Source of the DNA: Diprion similis
Taxonomy: Eukaryota > Arthropoda > Insecta > Hymenoptera > Diprionidae
NCBI RefSeq assembly: GCF_021155765.1
Contig: NC_060110.1
Location: 20,730,001-20,794,000 of the forward strand
Length of the DNA: 64,000 nucleotides
Reading direction: 5' to 3'
The translations under genes were made by a program, and so were the position numbers. The first letter of the stretch is position 1, and every line of letters begins with the position of its first letter. Under the pieces are notes generated by a model, which saw only the letters and a program-made list of their open reading frames with translations, did not search any database and was not told where the DNA came from. Below, in pieces: positions 39,301 to 51,100 of this stretch.

Positions 39301-40993
39301 CATATCTTCTTCTCCGTCTGGCTCTAGGTGGTCCTTCTTCATTTCTTATATCATATCCATAAACCGCAACTAGTTCGTCGTGGCTCTTGGGTGCTTGTTC
39401 GTCGTCGTTATACCTGTCATGATCCCATCGATCCTCCTTGTCTTTCCAGACTTTCTTTTCTTTGGCCTCTCTTTCATTCGGAGTTTCTACTTTTTCTTCG
39501 GCTACCTCCTCCGTTGTTCTGTCATCGTGTTCGTAAAATGTACCTCGCTTGGGGATATACTGAGGATTACGTCTGTCTTCATCATCATCCAGCTTGCGCT
39601 GCGGCTTATCTTCCTCCTGCCCATCCCCACTCTCCCGTAAACCACCTTCCTGCGAGTCTGCTTCAGACCCGCTTTCGCCTGTCTCATATTCCGAGTCATG
39701 ATGCTCCTCGACCTCTGTCACTTCGTTATTCTATTGAATAAAAAAAAAAAAAGATTTTGTACAAATGCAATATTATCGTCTGCTAGAAGCTCAAAATTAA
39801 TTGAAAACCGAAATACAGTCATACAAATGAGTGACCTAATTTAACATATAGAGCAATTACTGAAACAGCATGCCATAAGTGAGTTACAGTTATGTATCTG
39901 GGTGAAAGGCAGCCTACCATCCAGCTCCAGTTTTCATTTACACAAAAATAAGAAGGCCAGTGTAAGTATGCAATAAGAAATAAACCACCAATCTATTTCC
40001 AGTAGAAACTCAAGCTTTGCGACATGTGACCATAATGATGATTATCAACACGTCATCAGCATCTTACAAGTATTAATTGAGAATATGAAAATAGTTCGAA
40101 TCAATGATGAGACCTGAACAATACAACTTGAAACGATGATTTGAATTAGTTTAAAAATTTTTTATTCAAACATCTAACTCACAGTAAGCAACAGATGGCA
40201 TTCATTTTTACATGTTCCAGATTCTGATGTGCGCTGAACGTGAAACGTTTTATGGCGATTGTAAAAATTCACATACGTCAAATAAACAGAGTGATATCAT
40301 TCGTTTGTACATTGTTTCCTGCTGACATGACGATTGTCGGTGGATGTATTGAGCGAGTAGATAAAAACCGAGAAAACTGAATACAAACAGTGAAAAAAGT
40401 TGCCATCACATGAACTTGTCAATTTCCACTTAGCCAAACGACGTGTTTATTTTTCGGCATACGGTGATATGGTAAAGGACAGAGATTTACATTTTTTACG
40501 ATTGATATGACAGCAGAAAATCCAAGATACTAATCTGTAAGTACACGGGTACGTAAGTGTACAATGTCTATATCCATTGGCACGGATGTCAAGATGATTC
40601 TAAACAGCAGAGTCAAATTGAGCCTAAATATAAGTGACATACGAAGGGCATAACCTGAGAAAACGATGCGGCAAATTTTTCTTCTGTACAATTGGATGGT
40701 ATATTACTGAATCGAACGTTATCATACCTGGGAAGATACACGCGAATTAGTACGAGAAATCTTTGAACTTTCGACCTCATTCCTCCGGTGCGATCAACCT
40801 TCATCGACAAACGGTCAAGTCAAGCCGCAAATACAACGCCCGTTTACGTTTAGAAATATACATGTTAAAAGAATAGTTGTCAATTGATACTAACCTGTGT
40901 TTCCTTTGTTACATTTAACTCGTCATACGAATCCGAGAGATCTTCGGAACCTCCAGAATTATGAGATTTTCTACGGCGCCGTGTATCCGACAT
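35640..40993 (-). CDS. btz: Barentsz / CASC3 (MLN51), core exon junction complex protein
   Basis: Complete nine-exon gene. Exons in gene order: 40993-40895, 39730-39300, 38991-38844, 38648-38491, 38386-37974, 37886-37635, 37363-37331, 36704-36448, 36305-35640. The total is 2457 bases, 818 residues plus stop, with every GT-AG junction in phase. Barentsz binds eIF4A3 and RNA through its SELOR module in the exon junction complex, and acts in mRNA localisation and nonsense-mediated decay. The first SELOR half is at residues about 88-162 (NPQYIPKRGTFYEHD, then W-K-D, R-W-D-H-D, DEQAPKSHDELVAVYGYDIR); the second is near 183-193 (YTRNWEDEDAY). C-terminal matches to animal CASC3 are KRYSSLRQRPPVPEG (about 468-482) and TYYSPAQQQ in the last exon. 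The N-terminus MSDTRRRRK resembles the family's basic start. An in-frame ATG 16 codons upstream (41041-41039) could extend it, but the internal ATG has A at -3 and the better family match. Confidence 0.95.
37331..37363 (-). CDS. btz: Barentsz 33-bp microexon
   Basis: On the minus strand TTCTTAG|CT ... CAAG|GTAAGA bounds 33 bases that add AGNSRGVLDSQG (first and last codons shared with the flanking exons). The length is a multiple of three and both flanks are phase 1, so skipping keeps the frame and joins exon 6 directly to exon 8 as a Gly codon. The donor is a strong GTAAGA. It may be a cassette exon; inclusion is inferred only from clean splice sites and phase. Confidence 0.65.
39300..39730 (-). 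CDS. btz: Barentsz exon 2: acidic region and first SELOR half
   Basis: Encodes residues 34 to 177 (last codon split). A Glu/Asp-rich stretch is followed by the eIF4A3- and RNA-binding segment. Landmarks: Y-I-P near 91-93, F-Y-E-H-D at 98-102, W128, W135 and Y-G-Y-D-I-R at 157-162. The exon ends in a run of six Arg broken by one Ala and then Y-G. Confidence 0.95.
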
Positions 40994-41984
40994 AATTAGT
41001 TCGGTGAAGCCACACACGCTCAAGTTCCGCTCATATTCCATTCGCGTTCGTCGCGTTCCGTTTGTTCATCGTCCCCCTATCGTCGTCACGAGTAATTAGA
41101 ATCCACTGCCATCATGCGGTCAGTATACCGCAGAAGCCGCGAAATTTCGAATTTTGATATCTCGGAACTCATTATTTGTTCAAAGAATCAACGCATCAAT
41201 ATTCTGAAGGACGTCGAATGCCAAATATCAATAGAGAAAAATGCGACAAAATCATGTATTAGAATTTTCGAAAATAAATGGCTATTCAGAATCTAAATCC
41301 GAGTGTAATTTGTTTGAATAGGAATAACTCATCACTGACTAATGACATTGAGTCAGAGATGGGATAAGCGATATACATCGATATTTTGACTATCGATGTT
41401 TTCGTTTCACGGGAATCACCTACTGAAAAGATATGAAATAAATATGGAGAAATTTGTGTGGGTATAATTCATTTTATTCCAGGTTGCGTAAAATGGTAAC
41501 AATACATATTATACATCTCGTATCCTACAGAGGTACATTGCACCTGTACGCAGGCCGGAACTTGAACTGCGCTTTAGAACTACAATAAGATCTACCTCGT
41601 ACAACATTGTTCATATTCTGCTGAATGCATGTACATACATCATAGTTTTTTGTCCTTATACAGTATAGTCAGACGTCTATGTAACATTCGTTCATTATAT
41701 TCCATTTTTTGTCTGGAACTCCAATACTATTAAAGATGTTACACTAATTATAACGACTAGTATATCAGTATGTTGATTATTGGTATATTATATGCAGAAA
41801 CTGGGTAAAATAGTTTACACTGACATCTGCACACTTGTACTAGGAATAAAGCATATTGAATAAACTGGAACTGAAACTTGGTAGTTATGAATTTGTGATT
41901 TTCCACTTCCATCACTTTAAGAACCCAGTGCAAATTTGATGTTTTTCAGGCGTAAGATTTGGTTCATTGCTCAAAGCCTGTCAG
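40994..41984. other. Barentsz upstream region
   Basis: Holds the likely promoter and 5' UTR of barentsz, which is transcribed leftward. No other gene was recognised; a 60-codon frame at 41114-41296 (+) has no family motif. A perfect 9-bp inverted repeat of ATCGAT type lies at 41375-41399. Confidence 0.5.
41375..41399. promoter_or_regulatory. ATCGAT inverted repeat (DREF-like)
   Basis: ACATCGATA, seven spacer bases, then TATCGATGT form a perfect 9-bp inverted repeat. Each half is close to TATCGATA, the DRE element bound by DREF/BEAF at insect housekeeping promoters, and barentsz starts about 380 bp away. A similar ATCGATG cluster lies at 57511-57530 on the far side of the satellite, so it may instead be part of an interspersed repeat. 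Confidence 0.4.
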
Positions 41985-42180
41985 AACTGAGCGTGATGAT
42001 TCGATTTCAGCATCTTCCAAATAATTCTTTGGGTCGGCCTTGCATGTTGCAACTTTCAGATATCGGAAACGTTTCGTCTCTGAATGATTTTGCTGGGCTC
42101 TTTTCACGCTAATTAGACCCTCAGTGATATGAAAGAAGCAAGGGACCAACAGCGGAAAAATTTCGAAGGAAATCTGTAGT
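41985..42180. repeat. Decayed left-edge copy of the 312-bp satellite
   Basis: Aligns with the repeat unit but with many substitutions and gaps: TTTCGTCTC, CTAATTAGACCC, GGGACCAACAGCGGA and TAGTTTTTCGGTTGTGACTTT match unit landmarks in order. The similarity fades toward the left, so the start is approximate. Confidence 0.65.
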
Positions 42181-45100
42181 TTTTCGGTTGTGACTTTTGA
42201 TGCGTTGCTCGCAGCGTATTGGGACCGCGTGCAATTGATTCCTCTCGCAAAATTACGTCGGAATAGTACCCTAAAGAATTATTTGCAGCACTTTTCGGAG
42301 TCGTCGAAATTTTCGCAAAAAATCCAAAGGGGTAAGCCTTACTTTTTTGGTCATTTTCGGAGCCGAAAATTTTTCGTCTCGAAATCGATTTGTATGACCA
42401 TCTCTGGACTAATTGGGCCCCCAGGAACTCAGAAAACACGTGGAAAAGAGCGTCGGACGAACAGCAGAGAAATGACGCTGAAAATTTTCAGTTTTTCGGC
42501 TGTAACTTTTGATGCGTTGCTCGCAGCGTATTGGGACTGCGGTTAATCGATTTCTCTCGCAAAATTACGTCGGAATAGTACCCTAAAGAATTATTTGCAG
42601 CACTTTTCGGAGTCGTCGGAATTTTCGTCAAAAATCCAAAGGGGTAAGCCTTACTTTTTTGGTCATTTTCGGAGAAAAAAATTTTTCGTCCCGGAATCGA
42701 TTTGTGTGACCATCTCTCGACTAATTGGACCCCCAGGAACTCAGAAAACACGTGAAAAAGAGCGTCGGACCAACAGCAGAGAAACGACGCTGAAAATTTT
42801 CAGTTTTTCGGCTGTAACTTTTGATGCGTTGCTCGCAGCGTATTGGGACTGCGGTTAATCGTTTTCTCTCGCAAAATTACGTCGGAATGGTACCCTACAG
42901 AATTATTTGCAGCACTTTTCGGAGTCGTCGAAATTTTTGTCAAAAATCCAAAGGGGTGAGCCTTACTTTTTTGGTCATTTTCGGAGCCGAAAATTTCTTG
43001 TCTCGGAATCGATTTGTATGACCATCTCTGGACTAATTAAACCCCCAGGAACTCAGAAAACACGTGAAAAAGAGCGTCGGACCAACAGCAGAGAAATGAC
43101 GCTAAAAATTTTCAGTTTTTCAGCTGTAACTTTTGATGCGTTGCTCGCAGCGAATTGGGACTGCGGTTAATCGATTTCTCTCGCAAAATTACGTCGGAAT
43201 AGTACCCTAAAGAATTATTTGCAGCACTTTTCGGAGTCGTCGAAATTTTCGCAAAAAATCCAAAGGGGTAAGCCTTACTTTTTTGGTCATTTTCGGAGCC
43301 GAAAATTTTTCGTCTCGAAATCGATTTGTATGACCATCTCTGGACTAATTGGGCCCCCAGGAACTCAGAAAACACGTGGAAAAGAGCGTCGGACGAACAG
43401 CAGAGAAATGACGCTAAAAATTTTCAGTTTTTCGGCTGTAACTTTTGATGCGTTGCTCGCAGCGTATTGGGACTGCGGTTAATCGATTTCTCTCGCAAAA
43501 TTACGTCGGAATAGTACCCTAAAGAATTATTTGCAGCACTTTTCGGAGTCGTCGAAATTTTCGCAAAAAATCCACAGGGGTAAGCCTTACTTTTTTGGTC
43601 ATTTTCGGAGCCGAAAATTTTTCGTCTCGAAATCGATTTGTATGACCATCTCTGGACTAATTGGGCCCCCAGGAACTCAGAAAACACGTGGAAAAGAGCG
43701 TCGGACGAACAGCAGAGAAATGACGCTAAAATTTTTCAGTTTTTCGGCTGTAACTTTTGATGCGTTGCTCGCAGCATATTGGGACTGCGGTTGATCAATT
43801 TCTCTCGCAAAATTACGTCGGAATAGTACCCTAAAAAATTATTTGCAGCACTTTTCGGAGTCGTCGGAATTTTCGTCGAAAATCCAAAGGGGTAAGCCTT
43901 ACTTTTTTGGTCATTTTCGGAGAAAAAAATTTTTCGTCTCGGAATCGATTTGTGTGACCATCTCTCGACTAATTGGACCCCCAGGAACTCAGAAAACACG
44001 TGAAAAAGAGCGTCGGACCAACAGCAGAGAAACGACGCTGGAAATTTTCAGTTTTTCGGCTGTAACTTTTGATGCGTTGCTCGCAGCGTATTGGGACTGC
44101 GGTTAATCGATTTCTCTCGCAAAATTACGTCGAAATAGTACCCTGAAGAATTATTTGCAGCACTTTTCGGAGTCGTCGAAATTTTTGCCTAAAATCCAAA
44201 GGGGTAAGCCTTACTTTTTTGGTCATTTTCGGAGCCGAAAATTTCTCGTCTCGGAATCGATTTGTATGACCATCTCTGGACTAATTGGACCCCCAGGAAC
44301 TCAGAAAACACGTGAAAAAGAGCGTCGGACCAACAGCAGAGAAATGACGCTGAAAATTTTCAGTTTTTCGGCTGTAACTTTTGATGCGTTGCTCGCAGCG
44401 TATTGGGACTGCGGTTAATCGATTTCTCTCGCAAAATTACGTCGGAATAGTACCCTAAAGAAGTATTTGCAGCACTTTTCGGAGTCGTCGAAATTTTTGC
44501 CTAAAATCCAAAGGGGTAAGCCTTACTTTTTTGGTCATTTTCGGAGCCGAAAATTTCTCGTCTCGGAATCGATTTGTATGACCATCTCTGGACTAATTGG
44601 ACCCCCAGGAACTCAGAAAACACGTGAAAAAGAGCGTCGGACCAACAGCAGAGAAATGACGCTGAAAATTTTCAGTTTTTCGGCTGTAACTTTTGATGCG
44701 TTGCTCGCAGCGTATTGGGACTGCGGTTAATCAATTTCTCTCGCAAAATTACGTCGGAATAGTACCCTAAAGAATTATTTGCAGCACTTTTCGGAGTCGT
44801 CGAAATTTTTGCCTAAAATCCAAAGGGGTAAGCCTTACTTTTTTGGTCATTTTCGGAGCCGAAAATTTTTCGTCTCGGAATCGATTTGTATGACCATCTC
44901 TGGACTAATTGGACCCCCAGGAACTCAGAAAACACGTGTAAAAGAGCGTCGGACCAACAGCAGAGAAATGACGCTGAAAATTTTCAGTTTTTCGGCTGTA
45001 ACTTTTGATGCGTTGCTCGCAGCGTATTGGGACTGCGGTTAATCGATTTCTCTCGCAAAATTACGTCGGAATAGTACCCTAAAGAATTATTTGCAGCACT

Positions 45101-48100
45101 TTTCGGAGTCGTCGGAATTTTCGTCAAAAATCCAAAGGGGTAAGCCTTACTTTTTTGGTCATTTTCAAAGAAAAAAATTTTTCGTCTCGGAATCGATTTG
45201 TGTGACCATCTCTCGACTAATTGGACCCCCAGGAACTCAGAAAACACGTGAAAAAGAGCGTCGGACCAACAGCAGAGAAACGACGCTGAAAATTTTCAGT
45301 TTTTCGGCTGTAACTTTTGATGCGTTGCTCGCAGCGTATTGGGACTGCGGTTAATCGATTTCTCTCGCAAAATTACGTCGGAATAGTACCCTAAAGAATT
45401 ATTTGCAGCACTTTTCGGAGTCGTCGAAATTTTCGCAAAAAATCCAAAGGGGTAAGCCTTACTTTTTTGGTCATTTTCGGAGCCGAAAATTTTTCGTCTC
45501 GAAATCGATTTGTATGACCATCTCTGGACTAATTGGGCCCCCAGGAACTCAGAAAACACGTGGAAAAGAGCGTCGGACGAACAGCAGAGAAATGACGCTA
45601 AAAATTTTCAGTTTTTCGGCTGTAACTTTTGATGCGTTGCTCGCAGCGTATTGGGACTGCGGTCAATCGATTTCTCTCGCAAAATTACGTCGGAATAGTA
45701 CCCTAAAGAATTATTTGCAGCACTTTTCGGAGTCGTCGAAATTTTCGCGAAAAATCCAAAGGGGTAAGCCTTACTTTTTTGGTCATTTTCGGAGCCGAAA
45801 ATTTTTCGTCTCGAAATCGATTTGTATGACCATCTCTGGACTAATTGGGCCCCCAGGAACTCAGAAAACACGTGGAAAAGAGCGTCGGACGAACAGCAGA
45901 GAAATGACGCTAAAAATTTTTAGTTTTTCGGCTGTAACTTTTGATGCGTTGCTCGCAGCGTATTGGGACTGCGGTTAATCAATTTCTCTCGCAAAATTAC
46001 GTCGAAATAGTACCCTAAAAAATTATTTGCAGCACTTTTCGGAGTCGTCGGAATTTTCGTCAAAAATCCAAAGGGGTAAGCCTTACTTTTTTGGTCATTT
46101 TCGGAGAAAAAAATTTTTCGTCTCGGAATCGATATGTGTGACCATCTCTCGACTAATTGGACCCCCAGGAACTCAGAAAACACGTGAAAAAGAGCGTCGG
46201 ACCAACAGCAGAGAAACGACGCTGAAAATTTTCAGTTTTTCGGCTGTAACTTTTAATGCGTTGCTCGCAGCGTATTGGGACTGCGGTTAATCGTTTTCTC
46301 TCGCAAAATTACGTCGGAATTGTACCCTACAGAATTATTTGCAGCACTTTTCAGAGTCGTCGAAATTTTCGTCAAAAATCCAAAGGGGTGAGCCTTACTT
46401 TTTTGGTCATTTTCGGAGCCGAAAATTTCTCGTCTCGGAATCGATTTGTATGACCATCTCTGGACTAATTGGACCCCCAGGAACTCAGAAAACACGTGAA
46501 AAAGAGCGTCGGACCAACAGCAGAGAAATGACGCTGAAAATTTTCAGTTTTTCGGCTGTAACTTTTGATGCGTTGCTCGCAGCGTATTGGGGCTGCGGTT
46601 AATCGATTTCTCTCGCAAAATTACGTCGGAATAGTACCCTAAAGAATTATTTGCAGCACTTTTCGGAGTCGTCGAAATTTTTGCCTAAAATCCAAAGGGG
46701 TAAGCCTTACTTTTTTGGTCATTTTCGGAGCCGAAAATTTTTCGTCTCGGAATCGATTTGTATGACCATCTCTGGACTAATTGGACCCCCAGGAACTCAG
46801 AAAACACGTGTAAAAGAGCGTCGGACCAACAGCAGAGAAATGACGCTGAAAATTTTCAGTTTTTCGGCTGTAACTTTTGATGCGTTGCTCGCAGCGTATT
46901 GGGACTGCGGTTAATCGATTTCTCTCGCAAAATTACGTCGGAATAGTACCCTGAAGAATTATTTGCAGCACTTTTCGGAGTCGTCGGAATTTTCGTCAAA
47001 AATCCAAAGGGGTAAGCCTTACTTTTTTGGTCATTTTCGGAGAAAAAAATTTTTCGTCTCGGAATCGATTTGTGTGACCATCTCTCGACTAATTGGACCC
47101 CCAGGAACTCAGAAAACACGTGAAAAAGAGCGTCGGACCAACAGCAGAGAAACGACGCTGAAAATTTTCAGTTTTTCGGCTGTAACTTTTGATGCGTTGC
47201 TCGCAGCGTATTGGGACTGCGGTTAATCGTTTTCTCTCGCAAAATTACGTCGGAATGGTACCCTACAGAATTATTTGCAGCACTTTTCGGAGTCGTCGAA
47301 ATTTTTGTCAAAAATCCAAAGGGGTGAGCCTTACTTTTTTGGTCATTTTCGGAGCCGAAAATTTCTCGTCTCGGAATCGATTTGTATGACCATCTCTGGA
47401 CTAATTGGACCCCCAGGAACTCAGAAAACACGTGAAAAAGAGCGTCGGACCAACAGCAGAGAAATGACGCTGAAAATTTTCAGTTTTTCGGCTGTAACTT
47501 TTGATGCGTTGCTCGCAGCGTATTGGGACTGCGGTTAATCGATTTCTCTCGCAAAATTACGTCGGAATAGTACCCTAAAGAATTATTTGCAGCACTTTTC
47601 GGAGTCGTCGAAATTTTTGCCTAAAATCCAAAGGGGTAAGCCTTACTTTCTTGGTCATTTTCGGAGCCGAAAATTTTTTGTCTCGGAATCGATTTGTATG
47701 ACCATCTCTGGACTAATTGGACCCCCAGGAACTCAGAAAACACGTGAAAAAGAGCGTCGGACCAACAGCAGAGAAATGACGCTGAAAATTTTCAGTTTTT
47801 CGGCTGTAACTTTTGATGCGTTGCTCGCAGCGTATTGGGACTGCGGTTAATCGATTTCTCTCGCAAAATTACGTCGGAATAGTACCCTGAAGAATTATTT
47901 GCAGCACTTTTCGGAGTCGTCGGAATTTCCGTCAAAAATCCAAAGGGGTAAGCCTTACTTTTTTGGTCATTTTCGGAGAAAAAAATTTTTCGTCTCGAAA
48001 TCGATTTGTGTGACCATCTCTCGACTAATTGGACCCCCAGGAACTCAGAAAACACGTGAAAAAGAGCGTCGGACCAACAGCAGAGAAATGACGCTAAAAA

Positions 48101-51100
48101 TTTTCAGTTTTTCGGCTGTAACTTTTGATGCGTTGCTCGCAGCGTATTGGAACTGCGGTTAATCAATTTCTCTCGCAAAATTACGTCGGAATAGTACCCT
48201 AAAGAATTATTTGCAGCACTTTTCGGAGTCGTCGGAATTTTCGTCAAAAATCCGAAGGGGTAAGCCTTACTTTTTTGGTCATTTTCGGAGCCGAAAATTT
48301 TTCGTCTCGGAATCGATTTGCATGACCATCTCTGGACTAATTAGACCCCCAGGAACTCAGAAAACACGTGAAAAAGAGCGTCGGACCAACAGCAGAAAAA
48401 TGACGCTGAAAATTTTCAGTTTTTCGGCTGTAACTTTTGATGCGTTGCTCGCAGCGTATTGGAACTGCGGTTAATCAATTTCTCTCGCAAAATTACGTCG
48501 GAATAGTACCCTAAAGAATTATTTGCAGCACTTTTCGGAGTCGTCGGAATTTTCGTCAAAAATCCGAAGGGGTAAGCCTTACTTTTTTGGTCATTTTCGG
48601 AGCCGAAAATTTTTCGTCTCGGAATCGATTTGCATGACCATCTCTGGACTAATTAGACCCCCAGGAACTCAGAAAACACGTGAAAAAGAGCGTTGGACCA
48701 ACAGCAGAGAAATGACGCTGAAAATTTTCAGTTTTTTGGCTGTAACTTTTGATGCGTTGCTCGCAGCGTATTGGAACTGCGGTTAATCAATTTCTCTCGC
48801 AAAATTACGTCGGAATAGTACCCTAAAGAATTATTTGCAGCACTTTCCGGAGTCGTCGGAATTTTCGTCAAAAATCCAAAGGGGTGAGCCTTACTTTTTT
48901 GGTCATTTTCGGAGCCGAAAATTTTTCGTCTCGGAATCGATTTGCATGACCATCTCTGGACTAATTGGACCCCCAGGAACTCAGAAAACACGTGAAATAG
49001 AGCGTCGGACCAACAGCAGAGAAATGACGCTGAAAATTTTCAGTTTTTCGGCTGTAACTTTTGATGCGTTGCTCGCAGCGTATTGGGACTGCGGTTAATC
49101 GATTTCTCTCGCAAAATTACGTCGGAATAGTACCCTAAAGAATTATTTGCAGCACTTTTCGGAGTCGTCGGAATTTTCGTCAAAAATCCAAAGGGGTAAG
49201 CCTTACTTTTTTGGTCATTTTCGGAGAAAAAAATTTTTCGTCCCGGAATCGATTTGTGTGACCATCTCTCGACTAATTGGACCCCCAGGAACTCAGAAAA
49301 CACGTGAAAAAGAGCGTCGGACCAACAGCAGAGAAACGACGCTGAAAATTTTCAGTTTTTCGGCTGTAACTTTTGATGCGTTGCTCGCAGCGTATTGGGA
49401 CTGCGGTTAATCGTTTTCTCTCGCAAAATTACGTCGGAATGGTACCCTACAGAATTATTTGCAGCACTTTTCGGAGTCGTCGAAATTTTTGTCAAAAATC
49501 CAAAGGGGTGAGCCTTACTTTTTTGGTCATTTTCGGAGCCGAAAATTTCTTGTCTCGGAATCGATTTGTATGACCATCTCTGGACTAATTGGACCCCCAG
49601 GAACTCAGAAAACACGTGAAAAAGAGCGTCGGACCAACAGCAGAGAAATGACGCTGAAAATTTTCAGTTTTTCGGCTGTAACTTTTGATGCGTTGCTCGC
49701 AGCGTATTGGGACTGCGGTTAATCGATTTCTCTCGCAAAATTACGTCGGAATAGTACCCTAAAGAATTATTTGCAGCACTTTTCGGAGTCGTCGAAATTT
49801 TTGCCTAAAATCCAAAGGGGTAAGCCTTACTTTTTTGGTCATTTTCGGAGCCGAAAATTTTTCGTCTCGGAATCGATTTGTATGACCATCTCTGGACTAA
49901 TTGGACCCCCAGGAACTCAGAAAACACGTGAAAAAGAGCGTCGGACCAACAGCAGAGAAATGACGCTGAAAATTTTCAGTTTTTTGGCTGTAACTTTTGA
50001 TGCGTTGCTCGCAGCGTATTGGAACTGCGGTTAATCAATTTCTCTCGCAAAATTACGTCGGAATAGTACCCTAAAGAATTATTTGCAGCACTTTCCGGAG
50101 TCGTCGGAATTTTCGTCAAAAATCCAAAGGGGTAAGCCTTACTTTTTTGGTCATTTTCGGAGCCGAAAATTTTTCGTCTCGGAATCGATTTGCATGACCA
50201 TCTCTGGACTAATTGGACCCCCAGGAACTCAGAAAACACGTGAAAAAGAGCGTCGGACCAACAGCAGAGAAATGACGCTGAAAATTTTCAGTTTTTTGGC
50301 TGTAACTTTTGATGCGTTGCTCGCAGCGTATTGGGACCGCGTGCAATCGATTCCTCTCGCAAAATTACTTCGGAATAGTACCATAAAGAATTATTTGCAG
50401 CACTTTTCGGAGTCGTCGAAATTTTCGCAAAAAATCCAAAGGGGTAAGCCTTACTTTTTTGGTCATTTTCGGAGCCGAAAATTTTTCGTCTCGAAATCGA
50501 TTTGTATGACCATCTCTGGACTAATTGGGCCCCTAGGAACTCAGAAAACACGTGGAAAAGAGCGTCGGACGAACAGCAGAGAAATGACGCTGAAAATTTT
50601 CAGTTTTTCGGCTGTAACTTTTGATGCGTTGCTCGCAGCGTATTGGGACTGCGGTTAATCAATTTCTCTCGCAAAATTACGTCGGAATAGTACCCTAAAA
50701 AATTATTTGCAGCACTTTTCGGAGTCGTCGGAATTTTCGTCAAAAATCCAAAGGGGTAAGCCTTACTTTTTTGGTCATTTTCGGAGAAAAAAATTTCTCG
50801 TCTCGGAATCGATTTGTGTGACCATCTCTCGACTAATTGGACCCCCAGGAACTCAGAAAACACGTGAAAAAGAGCGTCGGACCAACAGCAGAGAAATGAC
50901 GCTGAAAATTTTCAGTTTTTTGGCTGTAACTTTTGATGCGTTGCTCGCAGCGTATTGGGACCGCGTGCAATCGATTCCTCTCGCAAAATTACTTCGGAAT
51001 AGTACCATAAAGAATTATTTGCAGCACTTTCGGGGTCGTCGAAATTTTCGTCAAAAATCCAAAGGGGTAAGCCTTACTTTTTTGGTCATTTTCGGAGCCG

